Source: Paraburkholderia antibiotica
GTDB taxonomy: Bacteria; Pseudomonadota; Gammaproteobacteria; Burkholderiales; Burkholderiaceae
Reading direction: 5' to 3'
Length of the DNA: 64,000 bases
Assembly (NCBI RefSeq): GCF_012927125.1
Contig: NZ_JABBFZ010000003.1
Span: 248,001-312,000, forward strand
Shown here: one piece after another, positions 34,316 through 42,444 of the stretch
How positions within the stretch are numbered: position 1 is the stretch's first letter
Layout: each line of letters begins with the position of its first letter
The notes under the pieces: generated by a model
Database searches by the model: none
Told to the model about the DNA's origin: nothing
Seen by the model: only the letters and a program-made list of their open reading frames with translations
Position numbers and translations under genes: made by a program

Positions 34316-35812
34316 ATGAAATCGTCGAATCAGGCGATCTACGCTACCGCGCTCGGCGAGGCCGGCGCACTGAATGGCGCGCCCAAGGACACCGATGCAA
34401 CCACATCTGGCCGCATCGGTTCGATCGCCCTTGATGGCGCGCGCATTTCCGCGCGGCTCGACCGCTTGCCCGCGACCCGCACGATCTGGCAGTTGGTGAT
34501 GCTGCTGAGCTTCGGCATGTTCTTCGAACTGTATGACCTGATGTATTCGGGCTATATCGCGCCGGGCCTCGTGAAGAGCGGCATCCTCAGTGCGACCACG
34601 CATGGACTGTTCGGCACGAGCGGCGTCGCGAGCTTCATCGCCGCGCTGTTCGCGGGGCTATTCGTCGGCACGGCGGCGTGCGGCTTTCTCGCGGACCGCT
34701 TCGGGCGGCGCGCGATCTTCACGTGGTCGCTGCTGTGGTACACGACGGCCAACGTCGTGATGGCATTCCAGCATACGGCGCTCGGACTGAACTGCTGGCG
34801 CTTTATCGCGGGCATCGGGATCGGCGTCGAGATCGTCACGATCGGCACGTATATCTCCGAGCTCGTGCCCAAGCACGTGCGCGGCCGCGCGTCGGCGTGT
34901 TCGCAGGCGGTCGGTTTCTGTGCGGTGCCGATCGTCGCGTTTCTGTCGTATCTGCTGGTGCCGCAGCGTTTGTTCGGTCTCGATGGCTGGCGGCTCGTCG
35001 TGCTGATCGGCGCGGTCGGGGCTGTCGTCGTGTGGTGGATTCGTCGTGGCTTGCCGGAGAGCCCGCGCTGGCTCGCGCAGAAAGGCCGCATCGACGAAGC
35101 CGACGCGGTGATGACGCGTCTCGAAGCACGCGTCGCGAGCGAGTATCGGCGCAAGTGCGGCTTGCCGCTGCCGGAGCCGGCGCAGCCGGAACCGGTGCGC
35201 GCGCGAGCGGCGTTCCGCGATCTGCTGGTGCCGCCGTATCGCAAGCGCACGCTGATGCTGATCATCTTTCACGTGTTCCAGACGATGGGCTACTACGGCT
35301 TCGCCAACTGGATTCCGACGCTGCTGATCAAGCAGGGCATCACGGTGACGACGAGTCTGATGTACGCGAGCATCATCGCGATCGCCGCGCCGCTCGGGCC
35401 GCTGCTGGGACTGCTGATCGCCGACCGCTTCGAGCGCAAGAGCGTGATTATCTGCATGGCGGCGCTCAACGTGGTGTGCGGTCTTGCGTTCAGTCACGCG
35501 CGCGAGACGGTGCTGCTCGTCAGCCTTGGCGTGTGTCTGGTGCTCGCGGGCAATATCATTTCGTACAGCTATCACGCGTATCAGGCCGAGCTGTTTCCAA
35601 CCAGCATCCGGGCTCGCGCGGTGGGTTTCGTGTATTCGTGGAGCCGTATTTCGGCGATGTTCTCGGCGTTCGTGATCGCCGCGTGTCTCGGCCGCTTCGG
35701 CGTGAACGGCGTGTTCGTGTTCATCTCCGGCGCGATGGCAGTGGTGATGGTCGCGATTGGCACGCTCGGGCCGAAAACGCGCGATGTCGCGCTGGAGGAT
35801 ATTTCGAAGTAG
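34316..35812 (+). CDS. MFS transporter, sugar/organic-acid porter type
   Basis: 498 aa; AAGGAG lies before the ATG (caaggagacagacg). Twelve membrane segments. Motif A GFLADRFGRRAIFTWSLLWY follows TM2, the second-half equivalent LLIADRFERKSVI follows TM8, and PESPRW lies at the end of TM6 as in the sugar porter family. A cytoplasmic N-terminus of about 55 residues is polar. With the upstream lyase and CoA-transferase it probably imports the acid they degrade; substrate not established. Confidence 0.87.
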   Translation: MKSSNQAIYATALGEAGALNGAPKDTDATTSGRIGSIALDGARISARLDRLPATRTIWQLVMLLSFGMFFELYDLMYSGYIAPGLVKSGILSATTHGLFGTSGVASFIAALFAGLFVGTAACGFLADRFGRRAIFTWSLLWYTTANVVMAFQHTALGLNCWRFIAGIGIGVEIVTIGTYISELVPKHVRGRASACSQAVGFCAVPIVAFLSYLLVPQRLFGLDGWRLVVLIGAVGAVVVWWIRRGLPESPRWLAQKGRIDEADAVMTRLEARVASEYRRKCGLPLPEPAQPEPVRARAAFRDLLVPPYRKRTLMLIIFHVFQTMGYYGFANWIPTLLIKQGITVTTSLMYASIIAIAAPLGPLLGLLIADRFERKSVIICMAALNVVCGLAFSHARETVLLVSLGVCLVLAGNIISYSYHAYQAELFPTSIRARAVGFVYSWSRISAMFSAFVIAACLGRFGVNGVFVFISGAMAVVMVAIGTLGPKTRDVALEDISK

Positions 35813-35906
35813 CGATTCGATTCGATTCGCGACGCGGGCGGCGCGGCGCAGAGAAGCAATCCACGAAAAATCCGCAGCTGGCTGCGCGCGCATCGCGATG
35901 AAAGTA

Positions 35907-36056
35907 CTAGGAGTCGCGACGCGTGTCGTCGGTGCGCGCGAGCCGGTCCGATACGTTGGCGAACAGCAGCGTGAGCACGACGACGCCGATCGTCGCGAAA
36001 AGGAACGCACCAATCATCGCAGCCAGTATCAGCATGATCCAGGCAAGGCCGTTCAT
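35907..36056 (-). CDS. 49-residue single-span membrane protein
   Basis: A short gene on the minus strand with a textbook GGGAG box 7 nt before ATG 36056. The product starts MNGLAWIMLILAAMIGAFLF, continues hydrophobic to about residue 32 (one long or two short spans), then a charged tail (SDRLARTDDTRRDS). It ends 94 bp from the stop of the convergent MFS gene. Family not recognised; such small inner-membrane proteins often regulate a larger partner or respond to envelope stress. Confidence 0.6.
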   Translation of the reverse strand: MNGLAWIMLILAAMIGAFLFATIGVVVLTLLFANVSDRLARTDDTRRDS

Positions 36057-36954
36057 CTTCGGACTCCCGCGTATTTTGCGGCATCGTAACCCGTGTCGAT
36101 GCGGGTTTTATGTGCGCTTGCCCGCCGGAAAGCTGTCGCTACACGCCGAACTATCGGCACATCGTGCCATCGTGTGGCACATAAACATTGCATGTCGTCG
36201 CGGCGTCGCCGAAGCGGCGTGCGATGGCTCATCATCGCGTGTAACCCGCTTCGTTCGTCAATCCCAATCTTGCGGAAAAGGCATAGTCCATTTCCGCAAT
36301 TCGATGGCGGAATCGAACCGGGCGCAAACCGACACAATCCGCCATTCGCTTGTCAATTGACGGTACCCTGAAGCGGTCCGATTTCGATGTTTCACGCCTG
36401 AAACATTAATCGTCATTCTTATATTCAGGCGACCCAATAATGATGGATTAAATAATCTTTCGGGTCTCTATTGCGTTTATATTGGGTAAAACGAATGACG
36501 TCATTACGTTCCCCGACGGTTATTGTCTGGAGAACGGCCCATCCTGGGAGCAGGCACGCAGAAGAGGGGGAGGCGGTCCCACTCAATTCGATAGATTCTT
36601 CGCAAGAATCGCCTTCAAACACCGGCGTTCGCGGCCGAATCGAATTAGGGTATGTCCTTTTTCGAGTGGGCGTGCAGTGTGCGCTGGCGTACGCAATCAA
36701 TTTTTAAATTGACTTAACATTCTCGAATGCATATTCCGGCATATGCGGAATTGGCATTAATCCATCGATAAGACGACCCGCTTCGGCAATGAGCGGAATT
36801 GCACTGACGGTCACCCATTAACGCGCCAACATGTCCGCACTTTCGGTCATGGCGGCTAAATGCTGGAAGCCGTCGCTATGATGCAGTGCACCGAGTGGGA
36901 ACGCCTTATGGCCGTGGAAGGTGAAGTCTACCGATTTCCTTCGAGAGGATGACT
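36057..36954. other. Long AT-richer gap before the GlxA-type regulator
   Basis: About 900 bp. Open frames in 36420-36710 lack start signals and protein-like content. It holds a perfect dyad at 36388 (separate entry). The lower GC from 36360 to 36800 suggests a regulatory or foreign stretch upstream of exopolysaccharide cluster 2. Confidence 0.5.
36388..36405. promoter_or_regulatory. Perfect dyad TGTTTCA-N4-TGAAACA
   Basis: tgtttca cgcc tgaaaca in the AT-rich gap. It has the size and symmetry of a dimeric regulator site; similar TGTTTCA/TGAAACA halves are bound by some sigma-54 activators, but no sigma-54 promoter was found next to it. Possible operator only. Confidence 0.35.
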
Positions 36955-38019
36955 ATGACCTGCGCGAGTCTCGAGTCTGCAATGCTGCGTTGGGTGCATG
37001 CGCCGAATAAGGGCGTGCGCCATATCGCCATTCTGCTGTTCAACGACTGCTCGCTGCAGGCAGCGGGTGTCATCGCTGAAGTTTTTCAGGCCGCCAACGA
37101 ACTCGCCAATGCGGGCTCGGGCGCGTGGCTCTACGACGTGTCGTTTCTGTCCGCCGATGGTGGCATGGTGACGTCGTCGTCCGGTTTGCGGGTGTGGACC
37201 GACGGGCTCGACGCGCGTCATTACGGCGGCTTTGATGCGCTGTATGTCGCGGGCGGCAAGGGCGCGACGATCGCTGCGCACGACGAGCGGCTGATCGGCT
37301 GGCTGCGCCGCGTTCGACGCAATACGTCGATGATCCGGCCGATCGCCGAAGGCCGCACGGTGCTCGATGCAGCGTACGTGCCCGACAGTCACGACAGCCA
37401 CGACGGCGACGAACCGCGTCAACTGGCCTATGGCGCGAGCGGCGCTAACGGCGTCGGCGCGGCCAGTGCGGCGCACGGAGCATCAACGAACGCCGCAAAC
37501 GGCGCGCGCGCTGCCGAGCATGGCGGCGTGGAAGTCAGCGACCGCCTCGAATCGATGCGCAGCGCGCTCGGGATGATCAAGCGCGATCTGGGCAACGCGA
37601 CCGCGCGCATGGCGGCCGAGCGGCTGCTGTCCGACTCGTGCACGAACCTCGCGCCGCTGCTCGGCGAAGACGGCGGCATGAGTCCCGGCGACAAGGTACG
37701 CGCGGCCGCGCGCTGGCTGCAGGAGAACTGTCAGCAGTCGATTTCGATTGCCGACGCCGCGCAGTTCGCGGCGATGAGCGAGCGCAACTTCCTGCGCCGC
37801 TTCAAGATGGAAATGGGCATTACGCCGTCGAGTTTTCTGCTGCACGAACGCCTCGCGGTGACGTGCAGCCTGTTGACCGAATCCGAATTGCCGGTCGACA
37901 AGATTGCTCGCCGTACCGGCATGGGCAACGGCGACCGTCTCGCGAAAGTGTTCCGCAAGCGCATGAGGATCTCGCCGACCGAGTTCAGGATTCAAAGCCG
38001 CAGGATGGCTGGCGAGTAG
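36955..38019 (+). CDS. GlxA-type AraC regulator with DJ-1/PfpI-like domain
   Basis: 354 aa from ATG 36955 (GAGAGG 6 nt upstream; ATG 36949 is within the box region). The N-terminal DJ-1/PfpI-like domain (HIAILLFNDCSLQAAGVIAE near 20, FDALYVAGGKGATIAAHDE near 93) is shortened and lacks the usual G-x-x-x-L-A-x-A-G-L elbow. A Gly/Ala/Asn-rich linker spans about 160-190. The C-terminal AraC domain has two helix-turn-helix motifs, SIADAAQFAAMSERNFLRRF near 266 and PVDKIARRTGMGNGDRLAKV near 313. It lies 98 bp upstream of the GDP-mannose gene and is a good candidate regulator of cluster 2. Confidence 0.85.
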   Translation: MTCASLESAMLRWVHAPNKGVRHIAILLFNDCSLQAAGVIAEVFQAANELANAGSGAWLYDVSFLSADGGMVTSSSGLRVWTDGLDARHYGGFDALYVAGGKGATIAAHDERLIGWLRRVRRNTSMIRPIAEGRTVLDAAYVPDSHDSHDGDEPRQLAYGASGANGVGAASAAHGASTNAANGARAAEHGGVEVSDRLESMRSALGMIKRDLGNATARMAAERLLSDSCTNLAPLLGEDGGMSPGDKVRAAARWLQENCQQSISIADAAQFAAMSERNFLRRFKMEMGITPSSFLLHERLAVTCSLLTESELPVDKIARRTGMGNGDRLAKVFRKRMRISPTEFRIQSRRMAGE

Positions 38020-38117
38020 CGCCGACCGAGGCAGGGCAGTTGCCGCGTTTGCCGTGACGGCAAGTGGGGACCGGACCGATCTTCCTTGTACCTTGCAGAA
38101 TTATAAGGAATCCGAAT

Positions 38118-39773
38118 ATGTTGACGCAGAGCATGGTGAGCGCCAGATCTGTCGAGCCGACCGGCGCTAGCGCCGGTGCGGCCGGCTCGCGCTGCGCGCA
38201 TATCGTTCCGGTGATTCTGGCGGGCGGCTCGGGCACGCGGTTGTGGCCCGTGTCGCGCGAGAACTTTCCGAAGCAGCTGATCGACGTGGTCGGCTCGGAC
38301 TCGCTGCTGCAGGCCACCGCGCGGCGCCTCGACGGTTTTCCGGCGGGCTGGAGCATCGATGCGTCGCCGATCGTCGTGTGCGGCGAGGAACATCGTTTCG
38401 TGATTGCCGAGCAATTGCACGGCAACGGCGTCGACGCACGGCTGATCGTCGAGCCCGCGCGACGCGATACGGCGCCCGCGCTGACGCTCGCGGCCTTGCT
38501 CGCACGCGCGGCCGGCGACGACGCGATCCTGATCGTGATGCCGGCCGATCACGCGATCGCCGACGTGCCCGCGCTGCAACGCGCGCTCGATTGCGCGGCG
38601 CGCCACGCGGCAGCCGGCGCGATCGCGACGCTCGGTGTGCCGCCGACGCGGCCCGACACCGGCTTCGGCTATATCCGCATCGGCGCGGCGCTGGCCGAGG
38701 GCGGTCATGCGATCGACGGCTTCGTCGAGAAGCCCGCCGAGGAAATCGCCGCGCAATACGTGGCGGCCGGTACGTACTGGTGGAACAGCGGCATCTTCAT
38801 CGTGCGCGCGAGCGTGTGGCTCGATGCGCTCGCGCATTTGCGTCCCGACATGCATGTGCCGTGCGAAAGCGCGTTTGCCGGCGGCAAGAACGATGGCGCG
38901 GTGTTCCGGCCGTCGCATGATGCATTCCTCGCGGTGCCCGCCGACTCGATCGATTACGCGGTGATGGAGCGGCTTGCCGAACCGCCAGCGGATGAATTGC
39001 AGAGCAGCAGCAATGCCGCCGACAGCGAAAGCGCCAACCCGAACGGCAACGAAAGCAGCAACGAAAACCGCAACGCAGACCGCAACGCAGACCGCAACGC
39101 AGACCCGCACGCCACGGCCTCCAGCCTTCCCGCCGGCGTCGTGATCCCGCTCGAAGCCGGCTGGTCCGATCTCGGCTCGTGGGACGCCGTGTGGGCCGCG
39201 ATGGCCAAGGACGCGAACGGTAACGCCGGCCGCGGCCGCGTCACGTTCGAGGGCGCGGTGTCGTGCTACGCGCATTCGGAAGGGCGGTTGGTCGCCTGCG
39301 TCGGCACGGCGAACGTCGTCGTGGTCGAGACCGCCGACGCGGTGCTGGTGGTCGATCGCTCGCACGTGCAGGACGTGAAGGGGCTCGTGTCGCGCATCAA
39401 GGCGCAGCACGCGCCCGAGGCCGATGCGCATCGCAAGGTGCGGCGCCCGTGGGGCTTCTACGACTCGATCGATCGCGGCGAGCGCTTTCAGGTGAAGCGC
39501 ATCGTCGTCACGCCCGGCGCGCAGCTGTCGCTGCAACTGCATCATCACCGCGCCGAACACTGGGTGGTGGTGCGCGGTACCGCGCTCGTGACGCGCGGCG
39601 ACGAACAGTTCCTGCTGAGCGAAAACGAATCGACCTACATTCCGCTCGGCACGCGTCACCGGCTCGAAAACCCCGGCAAGGTGCCGCTCGAAATCATCGA
39701 AATCCAGTCCGGCGCCTATCTCGGCGAAGACGACATCGTGAGGTTCAATGACAACTACGGTCGCTGCCCGTAA
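38118..39773 (+). CDS. Mannose-1-phosphate guanylyltransferase / mannose-6-phosphate isomerase (BceA-like)
   Basis: 551 aa from ATG 38118, AAGGA 8 nt upstream. The nucleotidyltransferase domain has VILAGGSGTRLWPVSRENFP near 33 and later EKPAEEIAAQY near 207. The C-terminal cupin isomerase domain (about 435-550) has RPWGFYDSID, QLHHHRAEHW (metal ligands) and LGTRHRLENPG. It makes GDP-mannose. Between the two parts of the first domain (about 293-335) sits an Asn-rich insert of four-residue units with a 12-bp DNA repeat, absent from ordinary relatives. First gene of cluster 2, as bceA is in cepacian clusters. Confidence 0.92.
   Translation: MLTQSMVSARSVEPTGASAGAAGSRCAHIVPVILAGGSGTRLWPVSRENFPKQLIDVVGSDSLLQATARRLDGFPAGWSIDASPIVVCGEEHRFVIAEQLHGNGVDARLIVEPARRDTAPALTLAALLARAAGDDAILIVMPADHAIADVPALQRALDCAARHAAAGAIATLGVPPTRPDTGFGYIRIGAALAEGGHAIDGFVEKPAEEIAAQYVAAGTYWWNSGIFIVRASVWLDALAHLRPDMHVPCESAFAGGKNDGAVFRPSHDAFLAVPADSIDYAVMERLAEPPADELQSSSNAADSESANPNGNESSNENRNADRNADRNADPHATASSLPAGVVIPLEAGWSDLGSWDAVWAAMAKDANGNAGRGRVTFEGAVSCYAHSEGRLVACVGTANVVVVETADAVLVVDRSHVQDVKGLVSRIKAQHAPEADAHRKVRRPWGFYDSIDRGERFQVKRIVVTPGAQLSLQLHHHRAEHWVVVRGTALVTRGDEQFLLSENESTYIPLGTRHRLENPGKVPLEIIEIQSGAYLGEDDIVRFNDNYGRCP
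39009..39104. repeat. In-frame 12-bp-period array within the guanylyltransferase gene
   Basis: Eight units in phase; the last three are identical (cgcaacgcagac), the earlier ones degenerate (agcaacgaaaac, ggcaacgaaagc, gccaacccgaac). It encodes four-residue units such as RNAD. Confidence 0.85.
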
Positions 39774-39827
39774 GCAGCGTTTTCACGCTCCATTTGCGAA
39801 CAGGAAAGGCGAGGCGAGGTAAGCAAA

Positions 39828-41213
39828 ATGCGCAAGTTTCAGGATCTGCTCGCGCGGATTTTCGATGTCGCGCTGGTATTGGTGGGAGCGACCGTAGCGT
39901 CGCAGATTCGCTTCGACTATCTTGGCCAGTCGGGCTTCTACTGGGCGCTGGTGATGTTTTCGGCCGCCTTCGCGCTGGCGATCTTCCCGGCCTTCGGCGT
40001 CTACGAGTCGTGGCGCGGCCGCTCCAAGCTCGGGCTCGCCGGCCAGGTGTCGCTCGCGTGGCTGATCGTGCAGGCGTGCGCGCTCGTGCTGATGTATTCG
40101 CTGCACCGGATCGACATCGTGTCGCGGCTGTGGTTTTCGTACTGGACCGCGACGACCGGCGGCCTGATGATCGCGTACCGGCTGATCACGCATGCGGTGC
40201 TCGCGCGTGCGCGCGGCGCCGGCATGAACCTGCATCAGGTCGCGATCGTCGGCAACGGTTCGCAGTGCGACGCGATTCTGCGCCGGATCGAAGCGGCGCC
40301 GACCGCGGGTTTTCGCGCGACGGCCGTCTACAACACGCGACCGGACGATTCCGCGGTGACCCATCCGCGCGTGCCGGTGTTCGATCGCGTCGATGCGCTC
40401 GCCGAATACATCCGCACCAACGACGTCCACGAGCTGTGGCTGATGTTGTCGCTCTCCGAGGAGCCGCTGATCTGCGCGCTGATCGACGAGTTCCGCGACG
40501 ACCTCGTCAACATCCGTTTCATGCCGGACGTGCGCAGTCATGCGCTGTTCGAAGGCAGCGGCGTGGTCGATCTGCTCGGCGTGCCGGCAATCAATCTGGT
40601 GGCGTCGCCGTTGTCGGCCAACGCGATGCTGAAGAAGGAAATCTTCGACCGGCTGTTCGCGGCGACCGCGCTGTTCGCGCTCGCGCCGCTGCTGGTCGCC
40701 ATCGCGATCGCGGTGAAGCTGTCCTCGCGCGGACCGGTGCTGTTCAGGCAGAAACGCAAGGGCGCGGACGGCCGCGTCTTCACGATCTACAAGTTTCGCT
40801 CGATGCGCGTGCATACCGAAGCGAAGGGTACTTTGAGTCAGGCGACGCGCAACGACAAGCGCGTGACGAAAGTGGGCGCGTTCCTGCGCCGCACGAGCCT
40901 CGACGAGCTGCCGCAATTTTTCAACGTGCTGCGTGGCGACATGTCGGTGGTCGGACCGCGTCCCCATGCGCTCGAGCACGACGACCTCTATCAGAAGGTG
41001 GTCGCGGGCTATATCAATCGCTACCGGATCAAACCGGGAATCACGGGCTGGGCGCAGATCAACGGCTTCCGTGGCGAAACCGACCGCATCGAGAAAATGG
41101 AGCGTCGTGTGGAGCATGACCTGTATTACCTGGGCCATTGGTCGTTCGCTCTCGACATGCGGATTATCGGCGCGACGATTGTCGCCGGACTGGTGCATCG
41201 AAACGCTTACTAG
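39828..41213 (+). CDS. Undecaprenyl-phosphate glucose phosphotransferase (WcaJ/BceB-like)
   Basis: 461 aa. Four N-terminal membrane segments (about 10-115), a CoA-binding-like Rossmann region ([14 protein letters not shown] near 140), a fifth segment at about 282-305, then the catalytic PGT domain with [20 protein letters not shown] near 305-324, [20 protein letters not shown] near 354 and [13 protein letters not shown]. It starts each repeat unit by moving a hexose-1-phosphate from a UDP-sugar to undecaprenyl phosphate at the inner membrane. It is the only initiating transferase in the window. 54 bp after the GDP-mannose gene. Confidence 0.95.
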   Translation: MRKFQDLLARIFDVALVLVGATVASQIRFDYLGQSGFYWALVMFSAAFALAIFPAFGVYESWRGRSKLGLAGQVSLAWLIVQACALVLMYSLHRIDIVSRLWFSYWTATTGGLMIAYRLITHAVLARARGAGMNLHQVAIVGNGSQCDAILRRIEAAPTAGFRATAVYNTRPDDSAVTHPRVPVFDRVDALAEYIRTNDVHELWLMLSLSEEPLICALIDEFRDDLVNIRFMPDVRSHALFEGSGVVDLLGVPAINLVASPLSANAMLKKEIFDRLFAATALFALAPLLVAIAIAVKLSSRGPVLFRQKRKGADGRVFTIYKFRSMRVHTEAKGTLSQATRNDKRVTKVGAFLRRTSLDELPQFFNVLRGDMSVVGPRPHALEHDDLYQKVVAGYINRYRIKPGITGWAQINGFRGETDRIEKMERRVEHDLYYLGHWSFALDMRIIGATIVAGLVHRNAY

Positions 41214-41254
41214 AAAGTCGATAACAAACGCCTCGGGGCGAAGGAGGAAAAATC

Positions 41255-42394
41255 ATGAGCTCGCTTGGTTTTCGCACGGGAAGTCTTGTGGTTTTCACTA
41301 GTGCAGCACTGCTTGCCGGATGCGGAAGCGTACCGGGACAACGGATGATTACTCCGGCCACGATTCAGGACACGGGTGGGGAATACAGTACCGAAGCTTC
41401 GCAGCAGACGCAGATACCGATCACCGACATCAACGCGGCGTTGCTGCGCAAGATGAATGCCGACATGCAGGCGTCGACGGTGCCGCCGGAGACCGCGGCG
41501 CTGTTCGGCAAGCCGACCTCGTATAAGGTCGGCCCCGGCGACGTGCTGCAGATCGTCGTCTGGGATCACCCGGAACTCGCGGCCGCGCTCGGTCAGCCGA
41601 CGACCAGTTCGCGCACGGGAGACGCGATGCCGGGCTTCCTGATCGACGAAAACGGCGACGTGCAGTTTCCGTATGCGGGCAATCTGCATGTCGCGGGCAA
41701 GGACGTCGCGACGATCCAGCGCGAGTTGCATCAGCGTCTGGGCAAGGTGTACCAGAAGCCGGAAGTGACGGTGCGGGTCGCGTCGTTCCGTAACGCGCTG
41801 GTGACGGTGGATGGCGAAGTGCGCACGCCGGGCAGCCAGTCGGTCAACGACGTTCCGATGTCGCTGACCAACGCGATCGGCCAGAGCGGCGGCTTTACGA
41901 CGACGGCGGACCGCAGCCGGGTCGACCTGATTCGCGAGGGCAAGACCTATCGGCTGAACATCGACGACCTGATCAAGCACGGTCACAACCCGTCGGATAT
42001 CTATCTGCGGGCGGGCGACCTGGTGCGGGTCAACGCGCGCGAAGACAGCGGCGTCTACGTGATGGGCGAAGTCAACAAGCCGGCCACGGTGCTGCCGTTG
42101 CGCAACGGCTCGCTGACGCTGTCGCAGGCGATCTCGGACGGCGGCAGCTTCGACTCGAACACGGCCGCGGCGCAGCAACTGTTCGTGATCCGCAATTCGA
42201 CCAGCGATTCGCCGCAGATCTATCACCTCGATGCGACCTCGCCGGTGGCGATGCTGCTCGCCAACCAGTTCGAGCTGCAGCCGAAAGACATCGTGTATGT
42301 CGGCCAGGGCGGCCTCGTTCGCTTCAACCGCGTGTTGAACCTGCTGTTGCCGGCGATCAACGCGGCGGTGACGGGAGTCGTGGTGTCGAAGTGA
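41255..42394 (+). CDS. Outer-membrane polysaccharide export lipoprotein (Wza/BceE-like)
   Basis: 379 aa; a strong AAGGAGG box precedes the ATG. Lipoprotein signal with lipobox LAGC, acylated Cys23. The Poly_export domain begins YKVGPGDVLQIVVWDHPEL near 90, followed by SLBB repeats (VTVDGEVRTPGSQSV near 185, VYVMGEVNKPATVLPL near 267). A C-terminal amphipathic helix (VLNLLLPAINAAVTGVVV) would line the outer-membrane pore. It exports the polymer with the Wzc protein encoded next. Confidence 0.95.
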   Translation: MSSLGFRTGSLVVFTSAALLAGCGSVPGQRMITPATIQDTGGEYSTEASQQTQIPITDINAALLRKMNADMQASTVPPETAALFGKPTSYKVGPGDVLQIVVWDHPELAAALGQPTTSSRTGDAMPGFLIDENGDVQFPYAGNLHVAGKDVATIQRELHQRLGKVYQKPEVTVRVASFRNALVTVDGEVRTPGSQSVNDVPMSLTNAIGQSGGFTTTADRSRVDLIREGKTYRLNIDDLIKHGHNPSDIYLRAGDLVRVNAREDSGVYVMGEVNKPATVLPLRNGSLTLSQAISDGGSFDSNTAAAQQLFVIRNSTSDSPQIYHLDATSPVAMLLANQFELQPKDIVYVGQGGLVRFNRVLNLLLPAINAAVTGVVVSK

Positions 42395-42444
42395 GCGGCG
42401 CGCGACGCGCAACCTGAACCGCCGGGCCTTGTCGGGTGAACAAC

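Noticed and set aside
36425..36712. Short open frames on both strands in the AT-rich gap
   Set aside because: No ribosome-binding site, no protein-like sequence and mutual overlap; not supported as genes.
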